NCBI RefSeq assembly: GCF_036924745.1
Contig: NZ_JAZHSD010000001.1
Location: 5,766,001-5,830,000 of the forward strand
Direction: 5' to 3'
Origin: Bradyrhizobium sp. AZCC 1693
GTDB taxonomy: Bacteria > Pseudomonadota > Alphaproteobacteria > Rhizobiales > Xanthobacteraceae
Length of the DNA: 64,000 nt
A program made the translations under genes and the position numbers. The notes below the pieces were generated by a model. It did no database searches, was not told the origin of the DNA, and saw nothing but the letters and a program-made list of their open reading frames with translations. This document shows, piece after piece, positions 33,979-42,790 of this stretch (positions are counted from its first letter, which is position 1; every line of letters starts with the position of its first letter).

Positions 33979-36006
33979 CTAAGTTGTGAGCGCCGGTCGC
34001 GTCGGCGCCCGCGTTCTGACCTGCCACAACACCACGCCGAGGCCGATGATCAGGCCCGGCACATAGGTGTAGCTGATATCGCGGCCGATGATCGATTCGA
34101 CGATCGCCTCGATCAGGCTTGGGAACACCAGCAGCAACCCCGATAGCAGAAGCAGGCCGCGCTCGACCGCTGTATTTTGTCGCAGCGCCCAGTTCTGGGC
34201 AAATGCCGCCAGCGCCAACAGGCCGAAGGTCGTCTTGATCGTGATCTCGACGATATCGATCCACGACCCGCCCTTCGGGATCGCCAGCAAGAGGCCCGGG
34301 CCCTGCGGGTCGAGCACGAACACGAACGGCACCAGGAACGCCGGGAGCGTGTATTTCCAGGATTGCAGCGTGGTCTTGTAGGGATCCCCGCCGGTGATGG
34401 CGGCCGCCGCGAACGGCGAAAGCGCCGTCGGCGGTGACACCTCAGATAGCACGGCATAATAGAAGATGAACATGTGCGCGGCGTAGTCGGGCACGCCGAG
34501 CTTGATCAGCGCGGGCGCTGCGATGACCGCGCAGATGATGTAGGAGGCCGTCACCGGCACCGCGAGGCCGATGATCCAGACGATCAGCGAGGTATAGATC
34601 GCGGTCAACAACAGGCTGCCGCCGGCGTAGCTGATGACGATCGACGAGAATTTCAGGCCGAGCCCCGTCAGCGTCACGACGCCGACGACGATGCCGGCGC
34701 AGGCGCAGGTGGTCGCGGCATTGAGCGCGCCGATCGAGCCGTCGGCCAGCGCCTTTACCAGCTTGGTCGGCACCAGCGCGGTTTCCCGGCGCAGGAAGCT
34801 CAATGCAAAAGTGACGACCGTTGCATAGAACACCGACAGCGTCGGCGAGTAGCCGATCACCATGAAGACGACGACGGCGAGCAGCGAGACGAAGTGGAAG
34901 CCGTAGCGCATCGTCATCTGGCCGAGCGTCATTTCCGGCTTGAAGGTGACATCCTTCGCGCCGAACTTCTTGGCGTCCAGTTCGACCATGAACAGCAGCG
35001 ACATGTAATAGAGACAGGTCGGGATGGTCGCCATCCAGATCACGTCGAGATAGCTGATCTTGAGAAACTCGGCGATCAGGAACGCAGCCGCGCCCAGCAC
35101 CGGCGGCGACAGGATCGCGCCCAGCCCGCCGGCGGCGAGCAAGCCACCCGCGGCGTTCTTCTCGAAGCCCGCCTTGGCCATCATCGGATAGGCCACGGTG
35201 CCGATCATGACCGTGGTGGCGACGCCCGATCCGGAGGGGCCGCCGAGCAGGAACGACGACAGCACGACCGTGCGGCCGGCGCTGTTCGGCTTTCCGCCCA
35301 TCAGCGCCAGCGAGAAATCGATGAAGAACTTGCCGGCGCCGGATTGCTGCAGGAATGCGCCATAGATGGTGAACAGGATGATCAGCGTCGCCGACACGTC
35401 GACGGCGACGCCGAAAATGCCCTCCAGGGTAATGAAGAGGTGGCCGACCAGGCGGGCCACGTCGTAGCCGCGATGGGTCCACGGCGCCGGCAGATACGGG
35501 CCGAGCATGGCGTAAGCGATGAACAGCAGCGACACTACGGGCATGATCGCGCCGGTGGTGCGCCGGGTCGCCTCCAGCAGCAGCACGATGAAGACGATGC
35601 CGACGATCACGTCCCAGCGGTCGGGCATGGTGGCGCGGTCGGTGAAATCCTCGCCGCCCCACAGCGCGTAGACGATGGTCGCGACCGCGACGATCCCGGG
35701 GACGATATCCCACCACCGCACCCGGTTGCGGAATCGCGTGGCCAGCGGAAACAGCAGGAAGCTGAGAACCAGCGTGAAGGCGACGTGCGTGTAGCGCAGT
35801 TCCTGCGTCGGAACGATGGCGTAGGCCGCGTAGAGGTGAAACAGGCTCATGACCACGGCAATCGTGGTCGAGATTCTGCCCGCCCATCCCATCAGGCGGT
35901 TGGCCGCGCCCTCTTCCGCCTCGACGAAGGATTCCGCCTTCTGCAGGGCTTCGTCGGATACCGCAACGACCTCGTCATTGGGCGGCGTTGTCTTGTCTGC
36001 TGCCAT
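33979..36006 (-). CDS. TAXI-type TRAP fused permease (system 1)
   Basis: 675 aa with about 16-18 membrane segments, representing DctQ-like small and DctM-like large subunits in one chain. Markers are HRGYDVARLVGHLFITLEGIFGVAV, SSFLLGGPSGSGVATTVMIG, and AHMFIFYYAVLSEVSPPTAL. It should use a sodium or proton gradient for uptake. A start ATG lies right after a GC-rich inverted repeat that could hide its ribosome site. It leads a two-gene operon with the binding protein. Confidence 0.95.
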   Translation of the reverse strand: MAADKTTPPNDEVVAVSDEALQKAESFVEAEEGAANRLMGWAGRISTTIAVVMSLFHLYAAYAIVPTQELRYTHVAFTLVLSFLLFPLATRFRNRVRWWDIVPGIVAVATIVYALWGGEDFTDRATMPDRWDVIVGIVFIVLLLEATRRTTGAIMPVVSLLFIAYAMLGPYLPAPWTHRGYDVARLVGHLFITLEGIFGVAVDVSATLIILFTIYGAFLQQSGAGKFFIDFSLALMGGKPNSAGRTVVLSSFLLGGPSGSGVATTVMIGTVAYPMMAKAGFEKNAAGGLLAAGGLGAILSPPVLGAAAFLIAEFLKISYLDVIWMATIPTCLYYMSLLFMVELDAKKFGAKDVTFKPEMTLGQMTMRYGFHFVSLLAVVVFMVIGYSPTLSVFYATVVTFALSFLRRETALVPTKLVKALADGSIGALNAATTCACAGIVVGVVTLTGLGLKFSSIVISYAGGSLLLTAIYTSLIVWIIGLAVPVTASYIICAVIAAPALIKLGVPDYAAHMFIFYYAVLSEVSPPTALSPFAAAAITGGDPYKTTLQSWKYTLPAFLVPFVFVLDPQGPGLLLAIPKGGSWIDIVEITIKTTFGLLALAAFAQNWALRQNTAVERGLLLLSGLLLVFPSLIEAIVESIIGRDISYTYVPGLIIGLGVVLWQVRTRAPTRPALTT

Positions 36007-36011
36007 GCTTT

Positions 36012-36052
36012 CCCCGGGGACCCGTTAACTCCCAGACCCGGTGTCCCCCGGG
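36012..36052 (-). promoter_or_regulatory. Leader hairpin covering the Shine-Dalgarno of TRAP permease 1
   Basis: In the minus-strand mRNA CCCGGGGGAC and GTCCCCGGGG can pair (one bulge). The right arm overlaps GGGGAAAG, the presumed ribosome site five bases before ATG. The stem could limit translation of the permease. Alternatively it is a chance GC-rich palindrome. Confidence 0.45.
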
Positions 36053-36203
36053 TCTTTCGCGGGCGCATTCAGTCCAATTTGGGTAACCGTGGCAAGGGCC
36101 TTGTGGACGTATGCCGGGGGCATCTTTTTAACTTATCGGACGGCTTGACCCGGAGCCGCCGCCCGTCCAATTTCCCGGCCAAAATAATCGGAGAATGGTT
36201 TCC

Positions 36204-37151
36204 ATGAACTCACGATTGATTGCAGCCGCCGTTGCCATGGCGGCCATATTTTTTGCCCCCGGCGCGCACGCGCAGTCATTCATCAACATCCTGACCGGCG
36301 GAACTTCCGGCGTGTACTACCCGCTCGGCGTCGCCATCGGAAAGATCTACAGCGACAAGATACCGAACGTGAAGACCCAGGTGCAGGCCACCAAGGCATC
36401 GGTCGAGAACCTGATCCTGCTGCAGCAGGGCCGCGGCGAGCTCGCCTTCACGCTCGGCGACTCGCTCAAGGCGGCATGGGAAGGCGACGAGGAGGCCGGC
36501 TTCAAGTCCAGGCTCGACAAACTGCGCACCCTGGGGGCGATCTATCCGAATTACATCCAGATCGTCGCGACATCGGACAGCGGCATCAGGACGCTCGCCG
36601 ACCTCAAGGGCAAGAGCCTCTCGGTCGGGGCGCCGAAGTCCGGCACCGAACTGAACTCGCGCGCGATCCTTTCGGCCGCCGGCATGACCTACAAGAGCAT
36701 CGGGAAGGTCGAATATCTCCCGTTCGCCGAATCCGTCGAGCTGATGAAGAACCGCCAGCTCAATGCGACGCTGCAGTCGGCCGGCCTCGGCGTGGCCTCG
36801 CTGAAGGATCTCTCGGCTTCCACCGAAATCACCGTGGTGTCGGTTCCGAAGGCCATCGTCGACAAGATCGGTCCGCCTTTCGTGCCGGCCATGATCCCCG
36901 CCAACACCTATACCGGCCAGGACAAGGACGTCCCGACGGCGGCGGTGGTGAACTATCTCGTCACCAGTGCGGCGGTCTCCGACGATCTGGCCTATCAGAT
37001 GACCAGGCTGATCTTCGAATCGCTCCCCGAACTCGTCGACGCGCACGCCGCCGGCAAGGCGATCAGGCTCGAGACGGCCACGACCGGCAGCCCGGTGCCG
37101 CTGCACCCCGGCGCGATCCGCTACTACAGGGAAAAGGGCGTGATGAAGTAG
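36204..37151 (+). CDS. TAXI-family TRAP solute-binding protein (system 2)
   Basis: 315 aa. Signal peptide (MNSRLIAAAVAMAAIFFAPG..HAQ) then NILTGGTSGVYYPLGVAIGK. It shares the fold of system 1 but differs clearly in sequence, so it should have another ligand. I chose ATG 36204 because GGAG lies 10 bases upstream; ATG 36195 is too close to it. Divergent from system 1 with ~190 bases between. C-terminus SPVPLHPGAIRYYREKGVMK. Confidence 0.94.
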   Translation: MNSRLIAAAVAMAAIFFAPGAHAQSFINILTGGTSGVYYPLGVAIGKIYSDKIPNVKTQVQATKASVENLILLQQGRGELAFTLGDSLKAAWEGDEEAGFKSRLDKLRTLGAIYPNYIQIVATSDSGIRTLADLKGKSLSVGAPKSGTELNSRAILSAAGMTYKSIGKVEYLPFAESVELMKNRQLNATLQSAGLGVASLKDLSASTEITVVSVPKAIVDKIGPPFVPAMIPANTYTGQDKDVPTAAVVNYLVTSAAVSDDLAYQMTRLIFESLPELVDAHAAGKAIRLETATTGSPVPLHPGAIRYYREKGVMK

Positions 37152-37172
37152 GGGGCCCACACTCTTTCCGCG

Positions 37173-37278
37173 GTCATGCCCGGCCAGAAGTGCGTCTTCG
37201 CGCTAGATGTGCCGGGCATCCACGTCGTTGGCGAGACCGCAGTAAGACGTGGATGGCCGGGATAAGCCCGGCCATGAC
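37173..37278. repeat. Palindromic repeat, GTCATGCCCGG family (copy 1)
   Basis: GTCATGCCCGGCC at the left is mirrored by GGCCGGGATAAGCCCGGCCATGAC at the right, and inner ATCCACGTC is mirrored by GACGTGGAT. It lies between the binding protein and permease genes of system 2. A second copy is at 45426-45517. Confidence 0.87.
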
Positions 37279-37330
37279 GTATGCGGAAATGGCACAAATG
37301 ATATAAGCGTCACGGGTGGGGACGACGGAC

Positions 37331-39439
37331 ATGCGGCAAGCCGAGGGGACGGAACAGCCCGTCAAGGTCGGGTTCGACAATTTCGAGCACGGTTTCCCGG
37401 CAGGCTTCGGCCCCGGCGGATGGGGCTATCTCGCCTACGCCATCGGCATCGTCTTTGCGGCCTTCCAGCTTTACGTCGCCGCGTTCAATTATCTGCCGAG
37501 CCAGGTGGTGCGCGGCGTTCACGTCGGTTTCCTGCTGCTGATGACCTTCGGCCTGATCGGCAACTTCACCGCCAAGAGCGATTTCGGCCGGGCGCTCGGC
37601 TGGCTGATCGGCGGCGCGGGCTTTCTGTGCGGGCTGTATCAATGGGTATTCTACGCCGACCTGATCGCCCGCGACGGCGATCCGACCCGCGCCGATCTCG
37701 TCGTCGGCACCTTGCTCGCGGTTCTGATCTTCGAAGGCACGCGGCGTCTGATGGGGCTGGCGCTGCCGCTGATGTGCGGCGTCTGCCTGCTCTACTGGTT
37801 CTTCGGCCAGTATTTGCCGCAGCCGTTCAATCATCGCGGTTATGATTTCGATCAGGTCATCACCCATTTGTCGTTCGGCACCGAAGGATTTTACGGCGTG
37901 CCGATCTATGTCTCGGCGACCTACATCTTTCTCTTCATTCTGTTCGGCTCGTTCCTCGAACGCGCCGGCATGATCCAGCTCTTCACCGACGTCTCGCTCG
38001 GCCTGTTCGGCCGCGCCCGCGGCGGACCGGCCAAGGTCGCGGTGTTCGCATCCAGCATGATGGGAACGATCTCCGGATCCGGCGTCGCCAATGTCGTCAC
38101 CGTCGGCCAGTTCACGATTCCGCTGATGATCAGGTTCGGCTACCGCCGCGCGTTCGCCGCCGGCGTCGAGGCGACCGCCTCGATGGGCGGACAGATCATG
38201 CCGCCGGTGATGGGCGCGGTCGCCTTCATCATGGCCGAAACGCTAGGGGTGCAGTATTCGGAGATCGTCAAGGCGGCGGTGATCCCGGCCATGCTCTATT
38301 TCGCGTCCGCGTTCTGGATGGTGCATCTGGAAGCCGGTAAGCACGGCCTCGTCGGCATGAAGCGTTCGGAAATCCCGAGCGCGTGGAAGGCGCTGGTGGC
38401 GCGCTGGTACCTGGTGTTGCCGCTGGTGGCCCTGGTCTACATGCTGTTCGAGGGCTTTACGCCGCTCTATGCCGGCAGCATGGGGCTTGCGCTGACGGTC
38501 GCCCTGATCCTCGGCGCCGGCATCACGCTCGATCTTTCCAACACGGTCGTGCGCTACATCTTCTGGATCGGACTGGCGCTGGTGGTCGCCGCGGTGTCGC
38601 GCAGCGGCCTCGAGATCATACCGATCGCGTGTGTCGTCGGCGGGCTGGTCCTGATCGCCGCGATCACGCGCGGCGGCCGGGCGACACTCGCCGCCTGCCG
38701 CTTTTCGCTCGCCGACAGCGCCAAATCGGCGCTCACGGTGGGCATGGCCTGCGCCATCGTCGGCACCATCATCGGCATGATGACGCAGACCGGCGTCGGC
38801 ACCATCTTCGGCGGCTGGATCATCGGGCTCGGCGCCAAGAGCCTGTTGCTGGCGCTGGTCATGACCATGCTGCTGTCGATCCTGCTCGGCACCGGCATCC
38901 CGACGATTCCGACCTACATCGTCACCGCCGCGCTTGCCGCACCTGCGCTCGCCAAGCTCGGCGTGCCGCTGATCGCCAGCCACATGTTCGCGTTCTACTA
39001 TGGCATCATGGCGGACCTCTCGCCGCCGGTGGCGCTGGCGGCATTGGCGGCGGCGCCGATCGCGAAGGAAAACCCCGACAGGATCGGCTGGGAGGCGATG
39101 CGGATCGCACTCGCGGGCTACGTCATTCCGTTCATCTTCGTCCACTCGCCGGCCCTGATGCTGCAGGCCGGCGACCCCATGGCTATCCAGCTCGGTTTCT
39201 ACGGCGCAGTGGCGTTGGCGACCTTCAAGGCGCTGGTCGCGATCGGCCTGTTCGGCATCGTCGCGATCGGTTTTCTGTTCACGCGGCTGACTCGGCCTGA
39301 GATCGTGCTGGCCGTTCTCGCAGCGTTCTGCCTGCTCGGCGAGTTCGCGTTCAGCGATACGATCGGCTTCGCGCTGGCAGCGGCTGTCGCGCTCTGGCAA
39401 TGGCGGCAGCGTTCGCGCAGCGCGGTGGCGGCGGCGTGA
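37331..39439 (+). CDS. TAXI-type TRAP fused permease (system 2)
   Basis: 702 aa, many membrane segments. Markers are HRGYDFDQVITHLSFGTEGFYGV, SSMMGTISGSGVANVVTVG, GGQIMPPVMGAVAFIMAE and SHMFAFYYGIMADLSPPVAL. It resembles permease 1 in plan but is well diverged. ATG 37331 was chosen; GTG 37316 is an alternative. It is separated from its binding-protein gene by a palindromic repeat and overlaps the DUF1850 gene by 4 bases. Confidence 0.94.
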   Translation: MRQAEGTEQPVKVGFDNFEHGFPAGFGPGGWGYLAYAIGIVFAAFQLYVAAFNYLPSQVVRGVHVGFLLLMTFGLIGNFTAKSDFGRALGWLIGGAGFLCGLYQWVFYADLIARDGDPTRADLVVGTLLAVLIFEGTRRLMGLALPLMCGVCLLYWFFGQYLPQPFNHRGYDFDQVITHLSFGTEGFYGVPIYVSATYIFLFILFGSFLERAGMIQLFTDVSLGLFGRARGGPAKVAVFASSMMGTISGSGVANVVTVGQFTIPLMIRFGYRRAFAAGVEATASMGGQIMPPVMGAVAFIMAETLGVQYSEIVKAAVIPAMLYFASAFWMVHLEAGKHGLVGMKRSEIPSAWKALVARWYLVLPLVALVYMLFEGFTPLYAGSMGLALTVALILGAGITLDLSNTVVRYIFWIGLALVVAAVSRSGLEIIPIACVVGGLVLIAAITRGGRATLAACRFSLADSAKSALTVGMACAIVGTIIGMMTQTGVGTIFGGWIIGLGAKSLLLALVMTMLLSILLGTGIPTIPTYIVTAALAAPALAKLGVPLIASHMFAFYYGIMADLSPPVALAALAAAPIAKENPDRIGWEAMRIALAGYVIPFIFVHSPALMLQAGDPMAIQLGFYGAVALATFKALVAIGLFGIVAIGFLFTRLTRPEIVLAVLAAFCLLGEFAFSDTIGFALAAAVALWQWRQRSRSAVAAA

Positions 39440-39807
39440 GCCTCTGCCTCGCCTCAGCCAGCGCGGTGAAGGCGTTGTCGGTCGCGGCGTTCACGCTTGT
39501 CTGGATCCATTCGATCGAGAAGGTCGAATGGCAGGAGGACTGGCGCATCACGCCGCAGGGGCTGGAACTGGTGCAGGCGCGCGTGAAGGGTAGTGGGGCC
39601 GGTATGGAGCCGGCGCCGGAGGCGCGGCTTGTCAACGGCTGGCTTCAATGGCAACCGAAGCGCGCGGCGATGCCGGAGGTCGTGCTCGGCAATTCCGGGG
39701 CTGCCGGCGAATGGCGGCTATGCGTAAGTGGAAAGTGCCGGACATTGTCGGATATGTTCGGCTATCCCATCGGCGTCACGACGATGCGCGTTTGCAAAGA
39801 TCCGTAG
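39436..39807 (+). CDS. DUF1850 protein, accessory of TAXI-TRAP
   Basis: 123 aa. FTLVWIHSIEKVEWQEDW and KGSGAGMEPAPEARLVNGW are DUF1850 signatures. This family is regularly encoded next to fused TAXI-TRAP permeases; role unknown. GTG 39436 overlaps the permease stop (GTGA), which supports this start and coupled translation. A hydrophobic N-terminus may serve as signal or anchor. Confidence 0.9.
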   Translation: MSLCLASASAVKALSVAAFTLVWIHSIEKVEWQEDWRITPQGLELVQARVKGSGAGMEPAPEARLVNGWLQWQPKRAAMPEVVLGNSGAAGEWRLCVSGKCRTLSDMFGYPIGVTTMRVCKDP

Positions 39808-39883
39808 ATCCGGATGAGCGAAGCGATATCCGGGAACACTGCCAAACAAGAATCCCGGGGTCGCTTCGCTCTCCCGGGCTACA
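39803..39883. repeat. Palindromic repeat, CGTAGCCCGGATGAGCG family (copy 2)
   Basis: CGTAGATCCGGATGAGCGAAGCG at the left is mirrored by CGCTTCGCTCTCCCGGGCTACA at the right. The left edge overlaps the end of the DUF1850 gene by five bases, so the stop codon region of that gene comes from or borders the repeat. Confidence 0.85.
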
Positions 39884-39917
39884 AGGGAACGAAGACTCAC
39901 AACAGGAGAGAAGGTCG

Positions 39918-40718
39918 ATGGAACGGCTCAAGGGCAAGACGGCGATGGTGGTGGGCGCGGGATCGATCGGTCCCGGCTGGGGCAATGGCAAGGCGACCGC
40001 TGTCACCTTCGCGCGTGAGGGTGCACAGGTGTTCTGCGTCGACCGCAACGCGGCGGCGGCAAAGGAGACGGTAGAGATCATCACGGGCGAGGGCGGCAAG
40101 GCGACGGCCTTCACCGCCGACGTCTCGCGCGAAGCCGAGGTCGAGGCGATGGTTTCGGCGTGCCGCAAGGCCTATGGCCGCATCGACGTGCTCGACAACA
40201 ATGTCGGCATCGCCGAGATGGGAAATGTCGTCGAGGTCAACGAAGCGAGCTGGGATCACGTCTTCGCCGTCAATCTCAAGAGCGCCTATTTCGCCATGAA
40301 GCACGTCATTCCCGTGATGCAGAAGCAGGGTGGCGGCTCGATCATCAACATCTCGTCGATCGCCTCGATCCGCCATCTCGGCATTTCCTATGTCACCTAT
40401 GGCGCCTCGAAGGCGGCGATGAACCAGATGACACGCACGTCAGCGGTGCAGTTCGCGCGCGATCATGTACGGGTCAATTGCATCCTGCCGGGCCTGATGA
40501 AGACCCCGATGGTTGAGCACTCCGCGGGGCTGGCTGCCAGCTATTCGGCCGGCGACGTCGAGGCGATGTGGCGGGCGCGCGACGCCCAGGTGCCGATGGG
40601 GCACATGGGCGATGCCTGGGACGTCGCCAATGCCGCGCTGTTTCTGGCGTCCGACGAATCCCGCTACGTCACCGGGATCGAACTGGTGGTCGATGGCGGG
40701 ATCACGGTGAAGTCTTGA
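39918..40718 (+). CDS. Short-chain dehydrogenase/reductase
   Basis: 266 aa. Cofactor motif GAGSIGPGWGNGKA is an unusual long glycine loop. NNVG is at LDNNVGIAEM, catalytic Ser in INISSIASI, and YGASK gives Tyr-x3-Lys. The C-terminus ELVVDGGITVKS is classical. SD AGGAG is 9-13 bases upstream. It follows the TRAP system 2 cluster and may oxidise or reduce the imported compound; that is only a positional inference. Confidence 0.92.
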   Translation: MERLKGKTAMVVGAGSIGPGWGNGKATAVTFAREGAQVFCVDRNAAAAKETVEIITGEGGKATAFTADVSREAEVEAMVSACRKAYGRIDVLDNNVGIAEMGNVVEVNEASWDHVFAVNLKSAYFAMKHVIPVMQKQGGGSIINISSIASIRHLGISYVTYGASKAAMNQMTRTSAVQFARDHVRVNCILPGLMKTPMVEHSAGLAASYSAGDVEAMWRARDAQVPMGHMGDAWDVANAALFLASDESRYVTGIELVVDGGITVKS

Positions 40719-40727
40719 GGGGTGCCG

Positions 40728-41498
40728 CTACTGCGCCATCGCCAATATGCCGCCCGCGAAGGCATGCCAGAGCGGCGTGGCACTGATCGGCCAGTTCAGA
40801 AGCTTGACGGCGATCAGCGCAATGCCGCCGTAGACATAGACCGGATGCGGCCGGCCGCGCGTTCGCCAGTCGAAAACGATGGCGGCCACGAGCAGGAGAT
40901 AGGCGACGAAGGCGGGCGGGATGGTCACCGGCACCGGGGGCGGACCAAGCGGCCCGGGAGGCGCCAGGAAGGTCAGAAACCAGCGGGCGACCGCGGCGTC
41001 CAACAGCGAGATGCTGGCCAGCAGCATCAGCCGCTTGTGCGTTTCAGGCTTGCGGATGGCCGCAATGGCGAGCGCAAAAACCACGGCAAAGAACAGAATT
41101 CCGCTTAGCGGAACAATCGCAAACTCAATTCCTTCGTTCGTCAGTCCCGCCGCCGCGGAGCGCTTCATCGCGTTGACCGCGACCAGGAAGCCGAAGATCG
41201 TCATCGCGGTGGCCAGCGAGACGCCGATCATGCCGATGGTGCGGTGCCGGGCGACCTTGCCTGACGCGGCCAGCCAGCTCTGGAATGCGAAATAGAGCGA
41301 CCAGGCGAAAAACAGCAGCCCGTGAAAATGCACGACGGGCGAAGCCGAAAACGACCGCTTCGCCAGCGGCAGCCAGTAGGTCGGCGCGAAGCCGAGAAAA
41401 GCGACGGCCATGCAGGCCAGCGCCATGTAGAAGTAAAAGTAGCCGGTTTGGGATTGCGCGATGGCGCGCGGCGGATTGAAGTCGGTCAATGTGGTCAT
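40728..41498 (-). CDS. Seven-helix membrane protein, possibly haem-binding
   Basis: 256 aa with about seven hydrophobic segments. Conserved-looking His residues lie at helix ends (VVHFHGLLFFAWSLYF, VARHRTIGMIG, ETHKRLMLLA, PLWHAFAG). The spacing is reminiscent of DUF2306/cytochrome-b561-like membrane proteins, though I cannot fix a family. ATG 41498 was chosen from the topology. It is tail-to-tail with the SDR gene, 9 bases between. Confidence 0.78.
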   Translation of the reverse strand: MTTLTDFNPPRAIAQSQTGYFYFYMALACMAVAFLGFAPTYWLPLAKRSFSASPVVHFHGLLFFAWSLYFAFQSWLAASGKVARHRTIGMIGVSLATAMTIFGFLVAVNAMKRSAAAGLTNEGIEFAIVPLSGILFFAVVFALAIAAIRKPETHKRLMLLASISLLDAAVARWFLTFLAPPGPLGPPPVPVTIPPAFVAYLLLVAAIVFDWRTRGRPHPVYVYGGIALIAVKLLNWPISATPLWHAFAGGILAMAQ

Positions 41499-41712
41499 GG
41501 TTGTTGAGTCCGCGAGAACTGCAAAAGGTTCACGGCAGATTTTCTCACGGATTGTATTCTTCCGTCTGTGAAGAGAATCACGTTTCCCGCAGGTCACGTT
41601 TCGGCCAAAATCTGTTCTCGTGCGAACAGGAAATTTGCAGGCAGCTTGTCGAAAACGCAGGTCGCTTGCTAGGATCGCGTAGCAATCGATAGTGCTTTTT
41701 CCGGATCAATTG

Positions 41713-42477
41713 ATGCGAGGCAATCCCGATATCCGCAACCTGGTCGCGGCCTCTCTGCTGTGGATGGCGTTTGCGCATGGTGCATCGGCGACCGGGGCCG
41801 AGCCGGTCAAGGATTTGCGGATCGATCCGGCGCCGTGTCTTGCCGCTGGCCTTGCGCAGGACCACGACAGGACGGTGAGTAGCTGCGGCGCGCTGATCGA
41901 CAACGCAAAGACCGAAAAGGCCGATCGCATCAAGGCGCTGATCGCGCGCGCCGCCGCCTATGAACGCAAGGACATGATCGACCGTGCCATCGCCGATTAT
42001 GACGGCGTGTTGCGCCTCGATCCGGCGCACGCCGATGTTCATAACGCGCGCGGCGAACTCTGGCGCAAGAAGGGCGATCTGCCCAAGGCGGTGGCCGATT
42101 TTGCCGCGGCGATCAAGCTGAACCCGGACCACGTCGTGGCAAAAGCCAACCACCGGGCGCTGGCGCAGGAGGCGGAGCGGCAGGGCGCGCTGAAGGCGGT
42201 CGCCGGCAAGCCGAGCTTTGATTGCGCGACCGCTCGCCGTAAGGTGGAAAAGGCGATCTGCGCCAATCCCGAACTCGCCGATCTCGATCGCGAAGTCCAG
42301 GGGTCGTATGTCAGGGCAGCGGCTGAAAAGATGACGCCGCGACAGGCGCGCACGCTGCGGCGCGAGCAAGAGGAATATATCTCCCGTCGCAATGCGGAAT
42401 ACGGCCGGCCCGGCTACGACCTGAAAAAAGCGATGCGCGACCGTCTGCAACAGATCAACGGGATCGACGGGTATTAG
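41713..42477 (+). CDS. TPR and LprI-type (DUF1311) periplasmic protein
   Basis: 254 aa. Weak signal peptide (NLVAASLLWMAFAHGASA), about three TPR-like repeats (residues ~70-150: RAIADYDGVLRLDPAHADVH, KAVADFAAAIKLNPDH), then an LprI N-terminal-like domain (~175-250: SFDCATARRKVEKAICANPE). LprI-type domains inhibit lysozyme in some bacteria. I chose ATG 41713; GTG 41692 is an alternative. Its stop overlaps the end of an IS5 remnant on the other strand. Confidence 0.85.
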   Translation: MRGNPDIRNLVAASLLWMAFAHGASATGAEPVKDLRIDPAPCLAAGLAQDHDRTVSSCGALIDNAKTEKADRIKALIARAAAYERKDMIDRAIADYDGVLRLDPAHADVHNARGELWRKKGDLPKAVADFAAAIKLNPDHVVAKANHRALAQEAERQGALKAVAGKPSFDCATARRKVEKAICANPELADLDREVQGSYVRAAAEKMTPRQARTLRREQEEYISRRNAEYGRPGYDLKKAMRDRLQQINGIDGY

Positions 42478-42592
42478 GCCGTAGACTCATAAGCGCGCAG
42501 CCACAGCCGCAACGAGGCGAGCTGGACAATGGCGAGAAAATTGGCGGCTTGATCACGTGCTATTCGAAGTCGGTCAGGTCATATCGGCTCAT
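42474..42592 (-). pseudogene. Internally deleted IS5-family transposase remnant
   Basis: On the minus strand ATG at 42592 opens MSRYDLTDFE then a stop, the exact start of IS5-group transposases (MSRYDLTDFEW). Overlapping it in another frame is ARDQAANFLAIVQLASLRLW and then LRAYESTA-stop, the known C-terminal end. The ~230 central codons are gone. What remains is a ~120-base scar with both ends of the gene fused. Confidence 0.8.
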
Positions 42593-42790
42593 TTTGGGCT
42601 TGAATCAGAGTTCGGCACGATATGAACGCCACCAGTCTGCAAACGCCCCCTTTTCGCCGTTCATCCATAAATTGGGCGTGCCCGTAAACGGTCCTTGGCG
42701 ATGTTCTGCGACCCGTGACAGAACCGCAAGATCGGTCGAGCGCGTCATGTCTGCGTGCGCTTAGCTGGTGCTGCCACGGAGGACAGAACG
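42593..42790. other. Flank of IS remnant, no gene
   Basis: Sequence upstream of the IS5 remnant start, probably its outer end, then the promoter region of the AraC-GyrI gene. No clear inverted repeat of the IS could be matched by eye at the two ends. Confidence 0.45.

Noticed and set aside
34474..36207. A 577-codon open frame on the plus strand over the TRAP permease gene
   Set aside because: It is rich in Arg, Asp, His and Gln as expected for the antisense of a membrane protein in GC-rich DNA. It has no domain and runs through the intergenic region.
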